A DNA stretch of 64,000 nt from Heterocephalus glaber. Lineage: Eukaryota; Chordata; Mammalia; Rodentia; Bathyergidae. Positions 56,194 to 64,000 of this stretch are shown in pieces. The stretch covers positions 26,899,292-26,963,291 of the forward strand of contig NW_004624747.1 of the NCBI RefSeq assembly GCF_000247695.1. Direction: 5' to 3'. The position numbers were made by a program, and so were the translations under genes. A model generated the notes under the pieces. The model was not told the DNA's origin, ran no database searches, and saw nothing but the letters and a program-made list of their open reading frames with translations. The number at the start of each line of letters is the position of its first letter. Position 1 is the stretch's first letter.

Positions 56194-57592
56194 GGAAATA
56201 CACTTTACAGATCATGCATGAGTTTCTGTGTGTATGTATGTTCTGCGTATGCACAGCTGTGTGTTGATATGCACGTGGGTGCCCATGTGAGTACACACAG
56301 GAAGGAAGAGCCACTCATCCTGGACCTGCCAGGGCCAGCACTGTGCCCACTGTGCCAGGCAAAGCCCAGAGGGCAGCACGCAGAGGGAATGCGGGCTCTG
56401 ACCCGGCGGGGCGTGGGCAGCTTCCACGGGGACGCACACAGCCGTCCCACTCCACCTGGTCCTGAGCGAGCCGTTTCCCGGGTGTGCGGGCCCTCGAGCC
56501 ACTCACCGACCTGCGCCCGCCGGCCTCATCCTGGGCTCTGACCGTGCCTGCGGAAGCCTGTGCTCAGCCCCTCAAGCTCAGGAAGACAGAGGGGACGTGG
56601 GCCAGGCAGAAGGCTGAGCTCGGGAAGGGAACGGCAAGGGGGGAGCCCGGGGGACTCCCCTGGGGGCAGCGATGGCGACCTTGCAGAAGAATGGGGACCT
56701 GGCCCTCGTAGGAACCAGCTCCCCAGGAGGAGCGGGCTGCTGGGCTGAAAGCATGGGCGCCTACACGTTTACAATAAAGTACATGACACCCGGGCGCTCA
56801 CAGAACCACAGGTCAGGCTGGAAAACTGGGCCTGCAGCTCAGCTCCCGAGACAGCATCTGCTGAGCTTCCCAAGCATGAGAAACTCTGAGCCCCGGGACA
56901 TCGCCGCCTCAGCCCCCTCCGCTGCCCATCCCGGGCCACCTGCTGTAGGCGGGGGCAGCCGTGGGTCCCGGCCCAGCAGGGACAGGGAGACCGGGCCCCC
57001 GGGGCCTGTGGTTCTGTCCGGGTCGGGACTCCCAGCGGAGATCTCTGGACCTCGGGGTGACAGTCCCCAAGGGGCGGGGGGCTGGAAACCCCACACTTCA
57101 CAGGCTTTCCTCGTCGCTGGGCCGGGACCCGACCCCTCCGCTTTAGAGGAGAGGCTCACTTCAGCTCGCGGTTTGGAAAGGTCTCAGTCCATGTGGGGGC
57201 TCTGGGGGGTGGCCTGGCCGAGTGGTGCTGCCGTGGCATGGTGGACGGGAACGGAAAGAGAGCGAGAGGGGCCGCGCCCGGGGACCGCCTCTCCCAGCCA
57301 GGCCCCGCCTCCCAACCGCTCAGCCCGGTGACCCGCCCACCTCCTGAAGGCCCTGCCTTTTGGCGAATCTAGAATGAAACCATACTCGCCCCCAAGGGAC
57401 AAAGACACGTCCACGTGTCATCCAGGGCATGCAGGGCCCTGGCACCCCCAGGTGGGGACTGCGCTGGAGCTGGGGTGGCCGTCGTGGACGCTGAAGAGAT
57501 GGCCAGGAGGGGCGCAGGGAGGGGCCAGGCAGAAGAGGGCAGGTCGGGTCACCGGGAGCAGACCGGGAGGGAAGGACAAAGCCGGAGCCATG
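56194..57592. other. Non-coding, GC-rich
   Basis: No supported gene. Several CpG-rich patches occur between 56500 and 57350, but no clear island boundary. The 219-codon plus-strand frame at 56672-57331 lacks any family signature. Confidence 0.5.
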
Positions 57593-57611
57593 CAGCCAGC
57601 AGGAGGCGCTA
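57593..57611 (+). promoter_or_regulatory. Predicted CTCF site
   Basis: CAGCCAGCAGGAGGCGCTA fits the CTCF core with two substitutions. Binding not tested. Confidence 0.55.
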
Positions 57612-59964
57612 GCGAGTCTTCCGAGCCCCTCCCTCCAAGGCTGGGGTCTGGGAGGCAGCAGGAGGACAGGGTCTTTGGTGACTGATGCTGCAGGACGTCA
57701 GGCAGGCCTCTCCAGCCCAGCGACCCCTGAAGCATGAAGCAGGTGCTCCCTGTCACCCCCAGGCCTCTCCTCCGGTCCTGGGGTGTTTCGAGCAGGGACA
57801 CACATGCACCTGCGGCCTGGCCCTGTGTCCACTGAGCCTAGAGCCTGGGGGGTCCCTCGAGCCTTCCACGTCTAGGGAAGTGGCTGGGGGGTGGCAAAGG
57901 GAGGCACAGCCGCCCACCCTGTCCCCTGTGCCATCACGGGTGAGGATGCTGCTGCTGTCGGTTTCCCCCGTGAGGCGCACAGGCTGTCGGCCTCAGTGGG
58001 CGCCCACAGTCTACAGAAGGTCCTGGCCCCCAGGCCCTCAGCTGTCCCCTTGCTGCACAGACTCTGTCCCTTCCTCAGTGGGCGGATTCCAGCACTGCCA
58101 GCCTGGATGCCACCTGCTGCGGTTGGGTCGGTGCCTGCAGGGCCGGGGTCGCCGTGGCTGAGCCAGTGAACTTGGCACCTGCTGCAGACACTTGGTAGCC
58201 CGTGAGGGAGGTGCTCCTGGGGACCCCTGGAAGCCACCACACACACGGGCCCTGTGGACAAGTGGACCACAGCAGCACTGTGGCTGCCAGGCGAAGCTCA
58301 GGACAGGAGAGAACCCAGGCCTTGTCTCCTCCTGTCCTCCTGCGTGCCCAGCGTCCCCCTCCAGGGCTTCCCGTTGTTATCCGCCGCAGGCTGGGAAATC
58401 ACTTCTTCCTTCCTGCCCTGCCTGAGGAGGGCCTGGAGCTTGCCACCCTGCGGTGAGGTCACAGCCTGGTTCCCACGTCCCCGTCTGGGGCAGGGGCATC
58501 TTCCGGGAAGACAGCGGCAGACACAAAGCGAGCGAGCTGACCCCATGGCTTCCTGCTCTGCTCACACCTTCCTCCCTGTGCCTTTCAAGTCCTGACCGAC
58601 CGCAGTTTCACAGGACGACCGGAACTTTCCTCCAAGGGGAGATCAAAGCCCAGCAGAGGCCGCCCCCTCCCTGAGCGGCCCAAGCTTCCTACAGCTGTGT
58701 GCCACAGGGCAGGGAGCTACGGGGCGCTGCAGAGGCCTCGGCATTCCAGGGCCATCCTGGGGGTGCCGTCCAGCTGCAGGATCCCAGCACCCAGCCCAGA
58801 GGTAGTGGACAAGCTGACGGAGGCCAGGCCTTGCCTCACTCGGCCACGGCCAAGCGTTTGCTGCACCTGGGGACAGAGTGGGAGAGACTTGGGCCCTGCA
58901 GCGCTTTGCTTGGCCGAGCCTTTCATGAACTTTTGGTTCCGTGAACTCAGACACGGCCCCCTTGCCACACCAGGTGGATGTCACTGCTCTCTGGGAGCCC
59001 TGAGGAGTTTACCCAGTGCTTGAGTAAACAGAACGCTTGCCGATTGGCTACCAAGGGCAGCTGCTTCTGCCCCGGGTGGCTCTGGAGTCCCGGGCAGCAG
59101 CGCCTTCAGAAGAGGAAGTTTTCCTGCCGTCCTAGACCGAGGCCCCAGGCCGGCCGGAAGTGCCTGGCTTTTTCAATCGAAATCAAAGTCACGCAGGAAA
59201 CCAGGAGAAGCTGGTGCCTGACCTCTCCTCCTCGCGGGCAGCCTGTCACTGTCACCGTGCTTCCTCAGCCCGCCCCTCCAGCCTCGGCCTGCCAGTGGCC
59301 ACCGCACACGCCTGTCCACCTGGGGTCCCCTCCTCCGCCCGCACCAGCCCCAACTGTCACCAGCCCTCCAGGGGCCTGGACTGCTTCCCAGGGCCGAGGC
59401 CACACAGAGCCCGGCCCCCACTCTCCAGGAGGCTCCGGGAGGCAGGAAGAAAGGCGGCCTTTGGTGCTAGCCCTCAGGGCTGGACCTCGGACCCACTTAG
59501 AGGTGGCCAGGACCTCGAGGCTCCGAGGTGGGGGACACCGGGTACGGGGTGTGTCGGGCTGTGTGCACCAGGGGTCACCAAGAAAGAGGTGGCTCCCTAA
59601 GGGCTTGGGCTTTCTCTTTGGGGTGGCCAGATTTGCTGGAACTGGATAGAGGCAGGGACACAACAGGGCAAAGGCAACAGATGCCGCTGAACGTGCACTT
59701 TCAATGATGAATTTTCACAAAGTTGCAAACGAGAACAAAGGGGAAGGAAAACTCACCACGCAGAGACGCCGCCGCACACAGACACCAGGGAGGTGCAGGG
59801 AAACGGCCGCGCGCCAAATACCCGGCGCACACTGGGCACGCAGGCTCCCTCGGGGCCAGGGCTGGATGTCACGGGCTGGCCCCGCTGAGCCCCGTCTTCT
59901 GGCCTTTCCCTGTGTCGCCTTCTCCCACCCTCCTCCTGTTACTTGGGTACACTGGGGAGGGCAC
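57612..59964. other. Non-coding, GC-rich
   Basis: No supported gene. The 223-codon frame at 58978-59649 is Pro/Arg-rich and is overlapped by long frames in two other registers. Confidence 0.5.
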
Positions 59965-60128
59965 GGGAGGCGCCGCACACCTCTAGTCCCAGAATCGGGA
60001 GCTGAGGCAGCCTGGGCAACTCAGTGGCTCCAAAAGGCCCCGCCCGTCTCCAAATAAAATACAAAGGGACTGAGAGGCCGCTCAGTGAGGTCCTGAGCTC
60101 AATCCCCATTACTTGTGTTTTTTAAAAA
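59965..60128 (+). mobile_element. Composite B1+ID SINE, eroded
   Basis: B1 half: GGCGCCGCACACCTCTAGTC, GAGCTGAGGCAGCCTGGGC, CTCCAAATAAAATAC. ID half: GGGACTGAGAGGCCGCTCAG and CTGAGCTCAATCCCCATTAC. The B1 half has lost its centre. Confidence 0.75.
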
Positions 60129-61344
60129 GTGGAAAGGGCTGAACACGGCCTCAGCCCAGGCATCGCCGAGTCTCAGGCCATGTGACAAGAACGGTGGGCT
60201 GCAGCGGACTCCGCCGCCTGGGCCAGGGTCCCTGGGTGACTTCTAGGGCAGAGGCCGGGGGCAGCTTCAGGCGGAGGTGCACTGATTGGAAAGGGACGTG
60301 GAACTTTCTGGAACTGATATAGGGACAGTGTGTCACTCCCAGCCTGCTAGACGCCAGTCACGCGGAGTTCACGTTCCCCGAAGTCCACGAATGAATTCTA
60401 AGTAGCAACGGCAGCTAAGAGTGGGCAGGTGGGCTAAGGAGTCGGAACGGGGGATAGGAGTGGCTCCCGAATGGGCGGCTGAGAAAGTTTTATAGGGCAG
60501 CATCACGAGGTGGGTGCAGCGTGGGTCAGACATTATCAAACAAGATTGATTGTGACAGCTCGGATGGGCCATCTGGTCCCGGGGACACTGGGGGACACTG
60601 CGGGCGCTTTTAGTGGGCACTTGAGGGTGGGGCTGCTGGCATCTTGTGGGACGTCCCCACCCCTCAGAACCCTCACCCCCAGTGAGGGAGGTGCCGGGAC
60701 GGCCTAGGGTGCGAGGGACCAGGAAGGGGCTCACAGCCTCTGCCAGGAGCAGAGGTTAGAGGTCAGAGGTCGGGTTGCTGGAACGTCTGAGGTCATGGAG
60801 CAGACACCTCCTTTACTAGATGCCAGGCCCGACATCTGCCCTGGAGTTGCCACTTACTGCCGCCCTGCTGCCTCTCTGGGCTCCGCTCCCAGCTTTCCCA
60901 GCCCCTCGCTGACTGGCTGCTGCACGCCCACGGTATCTTCGTCGCTTTGCCAACATTTTTAAATCAGAGGATTTCATACAATCTGGACTTGCATTTCCTC
61001 TTAAAAGGCGGCAGGCTTGGCGAGGTGGGGCCAGGACTCACTGGACAGATCCCTGGACACGGACGCGGGGCTCGAGCTGCTGGCCCCGGAAGGACTGGGC
61101 CCCAGCTGTGCAGCCTCGCGGCTCCTGGCTGCTCTGAGTCCCCAGCCTCCCAGGGTCCCGCTCGGAATTCAGCTGGGCACACCGAGGCCCACAGTCCCGG
61201 CCTCGCGTCTCCTTCCAAGGCTGGATGGGAGCAAAACTATGCAGCCACTGGGAAATGGGGTCAGTTCCTGGAAACCAGAGAAGGCCTGAGATCCCGCAGC
61301 TCCACCCCAGGATCCAGGCCCCTGAGAACCAAAAGCACAGAAGA
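60129..61344. other. Non-coding stretch
   Basis: No gene. 60380-60610 has an LTR-like texture (AAAGTTTTATAGGGCAGC, CATTATCAAACAAGATTG) but I cannot assign it. GGGGACACTGGGGGACACTG near 60580 is a small tandem duplication. Confidence 0.4.
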
Positions 61345-61385
61345 GATGGTGCTGGGGGTCGAACCTAGGGCCAGCCACGCCTGAG
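61345..61385 (-). mobile_element. ID SINE 3' scrap
   Basis: ATGGTGCTGGGGGTCGAACC, TAGGGCC is the antisense B-box end of an ID element. The rest is missing. Confidence 0.6.
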
Positions 61386-61727
61386 TTCACAGCTGCAGAT
61401 TTGCAGCAGCCAGGAGAAGCTGCCACGCCGGTGCCACGGCTACACCAATCACATCCACGAGCCTCACGGCCGCTGCAGTGCAGTCAGGGCAGCCAGCCGG
61501 GCACAGAGGACAAACCTGTCTCTCACACTGCAGGCACCGGCGCAGCCCAGTCCAGACAGCGTGCAGGCCGCCGGGGAGAGAGGGACCGGGCAGCAGGGGC
61601 CCGTGCTTCCTGCGGACAGACTTTCAGCTCCTAAGATGCAGAGAGCTCTGGGGACGGACGGTGCTGGTGGAGGTGCAGGTCTCGGAATGTATTTGGTATC
61701 ACTGAACTGTCCACTGAACATGATTAG

Positions 61728-61875
61728 GGTGGTCCGGCAGGCTGAGGCTGATGCAGGAGGATCCCAAGTTCAAGCCCAGCCTGGGGAACTCAGCAACTTA
61801 GTGAGACCCTGTCTAAGAATGAAAACTGAAAACGGGCTGGGGATGCAGCTCAGTGTGAAGACCCTAGTACTGCGG
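61728..61875 (+). mobile_element. Composite B1+ID SINE, 5' truncated
   Basis: Starts inside the B1 half (GGCTGAGGCTGATGCAGGAG, AAGTTCAAGCCCAGCC, AACTCAGCAACTTAGTGAG, ACCCTGTCTAAGAATG) and continues into ID (GGGCTGGGGATGCAGCTCAG). The ID end is shortened. Confidence 0.9.
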
Positions 61876-64000
61876 AACAGTTTCTCAAAGATTAGGATGG
61901 TAAAGTCTATGTAATGCGTATTTTGCCACAATAAAACCCTTTAAAAAACCAAGGCAATGGATGGAACGGGCTGGAGAGAGCCCCAAGCTTCAGTGGACAT
62001 GGACAGAAGACGGCCGCGGAGGAGCAATCATTCGCGTGCCCTCTCCACAGCGCTCACCAGTGCCGAGTCCGAACACACTGACCCTCAAACTGCAGCCCAC
62101 TCCCCGTCCCGGGCTGGCATTCAGTGCCGAGAGAGCAAGGAGGGGCAGGGACATAAAGGTTCAGGCCTGGGACCCAGGGAGGGGACTTTGGAAGGGAAGC
62201 GAAGCAGAGGGAACCAGAGGCTGGGCCATCAGCTGGACGCGGGTGGGCGCTTGCCTTCCCCGAGTCGCCCAGAGGGGTGTGGGGACCCCACTTGCAGAGT
62301 GGGCTGCTGGCCCTGGGAAGGGCCGGAAGTCAGCAGCCCCGGGGGAGGAAGCCGTTTCTAAGCCCTGACCCCACGTCCGCACCCTCTTCACAGGTGTGCA
62401 GAGTGCTGGTCCTGGGGGTGGCCAGTGTGGTGGCAGCAGGGCAGCCCATGGCTGTGTGCGGAGCTGTGCCAAGAGGCTGTCGCCATCCACAGCGATGCCG
62501 AGAGTGGCCTGCAGTCCCGGGACGCTGGGCAGCCACTGCCAGCCGCCGCTGCCCCAGTCAGCCACCATCCCCAGTGCTCAAAGACACACAGGGCAGGCCA
62601 GGGCCGGGCCGAGGGGTGGGGAGCCTGGGGCACAGTGCCATGTCCCGACACCAGGAGTGCTAGCTCCCGGTTTCTCTGGCTGCGGCGGTCTTGCTTGAGG
62701 ACTGCAGACACATGGATGTGTGTGACTCCCTGTTACCTTGACTTCCCAGTAGGCAAGACATTACACGGCTGCACAGGTGCGAGAGAGAAGATCACAGTGC
62801 AGTGAGTTAATTCTGAGAGAAGGGAGGTTCCTGGGGGCATGGGATGGGGCAGTGGCAGCTCCGGACTTGACCCTCCCTGGGCCCCGCCCGGGTGTCACAG
62901 CGGGCAGGGGAGGTGCTGGGGCTAAGTTCCCCGAGGGCCCCCAGGACCCTGAGTCTTGTGGTGTTCAGGGCTCTTGCAATGGCACCCGTAACCCAGGCGG
63001 GATGCTCATTCCGCACGGCTCTGCTGTCGGGGTTAAGCAGCTGATTCTCGCGCGGGAGAGAGAAGGGACGCAGGTGGCTGCCTCAGCGCCTTCATCCGAC
63101 TCGGTAGCTGAGGTGGCTGAGGCAGCTGTAAGGCAGGCAAAGGGTGCCCCAGAGCTTGGGGAACTTGGGCCTCTGGAAGAGTCTGCTCGAATACGATCAC
63201 CAGGTTGGGGTTAAAACCTCGTAACTTCTACAAGGACGATCTTTTCTCCTGGACAGAAACGCCTTGCCCGCCTTTGACTTCAGCACTTGCCTTACAGGTC
63301 GGGGCCACCATCAGAGGTCCCGCCGCCTTCTAGAAAGTTAAACGCCACGGTCACATGGGGAGGATGCGTGTCCCAGCCTCGAGGACTGTCCTGACAGCTT
63401 CCCCAAGACTCCGGCGCCTGCTCAGCAGCTTTTCCGCTGAGCACAGTCCCCCTCTGCCCTGGGATTCGATCCACGGCTTCACTCACAACCTCCGGCCGTA
63501 GGTGGGTCCCGGCACCCTTTGGGCGTCCATTTCTTCATGAGCAAGACGAGGATAATAACAGCAGGAAGGCAGGTTGTGAACAAGATGGGAACTGGTATCC
63601 TAACCGGGAGGCGATCCCTGCATGCTGCCCGGGGACCCATCTGGGCTTGCCATCTCTGGCCCGGTGGGTTGGGACCCCATCATTGTGACTGGGGTGCCCC
63701 AGTCTGGACCCTCGTGCTGTCACAGAGCCCACACATACAGGGGCTGCAAGGTGCATTCTGGGAGGAGGGTTTGCTACAGGGTTGCTCCCCGGGGCCCAGA
63801 GGAAGTGAGCCAGGGTCTCGAGACGGAAGCCACGCAGTATACCCCGGCTGATCTTGGGGTGCTGCTCCCCAGGGCCTGTCTGGGCTGGCAGGGAGGCTCG
63901 GAGTTGGGGAGGCTCTGTGAAGAGGCTGCACCAGGCAGAGCTGCACCCCCAGCTGCATGGCCACAGAGCTTCGTCCTGGTGGCAAAGAACCAGTGGCCAC
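61876..64000. other. Non-coding, GC-rich, to the window edge
   Basis: No gene, RNA or repeat that I can support. AATAAAAC at 61931 follows the SINE. The frames between 62160 and 63214 overlap on both strands. Confidence 0.5.

Overview
This window reads as nuclear DNA from a rodent, and I find no protein-coding gene in it that I can support. The organism call rests on the interspersed repeats: tRNA-Ala-derived ID-type SINEs, 7SL-derived B1-type SINEs, B1+ID composites, rodent-style MaLR LTRs and L1 fragments. The B1+ID composites and the form of the ID elements suggest a non-murine rodent of the squirrel- or beaver-related branches. That refinement is a weak inference.

Layout. 1-13.7 kb: GC-rich single-copy-looking DNA with L1 tails on the minus strand (4.1-4.7 and 9.7-9.8 kb), LTR-like repeats (6.1, 8.2 and 11.2 kb), a 42-bp tandem repeat, and one copy of an unclassified ~450-bp repeat (2.6 kb) whose partner lies at 46.5 kb. 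13.7-18.2 kb: AT-richer islands that look like candidate regulatory DNA, especially 15.04-15.30 kb, plus a MER20-like fossil. 18.2-21.2 kb: an old L1 broken by a mariner-like element, itself broken by an ID SINE. 21.2-31.3 kb: MIR and L2 fossils, a VNTR, a small CpG-rich patch and a candidate conserved element at 30.4 kb. 31.3-39 kb: two CpG-island-like segments (33.0-33.6 and 37.2-37.9 kb), a candidate conserved element at 34.3 kb, a B1 and G-rich motifs. 39.2-40.4 kb: a second L1 interrupted by a Tigger/MER2-like element. 40.4-64 kb: GC-rich DNA with many B1, ID and composite SINEs, an L1 tail fused to a B1, CA repeats and a CpG-rich stretch at 47.4-48.4 kb.

No genes can be shown to work together. 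The long open frames are compatible with low stop-codon frequency in GC-rich DNA, several run through SINEs, and many begin at non-ATG codons. The most useful material is the insertion history with readable target-site duplications, a set of strong CTCF-like motifs in divergent orientation (37.8, 43.1, 48.3 and 57.6 kb), and a few AT-rich islands that may be enhancers. I did not find an evident new biological system. Boundaries of ancient repeats are approximate because no alignment software or repeat library was available.
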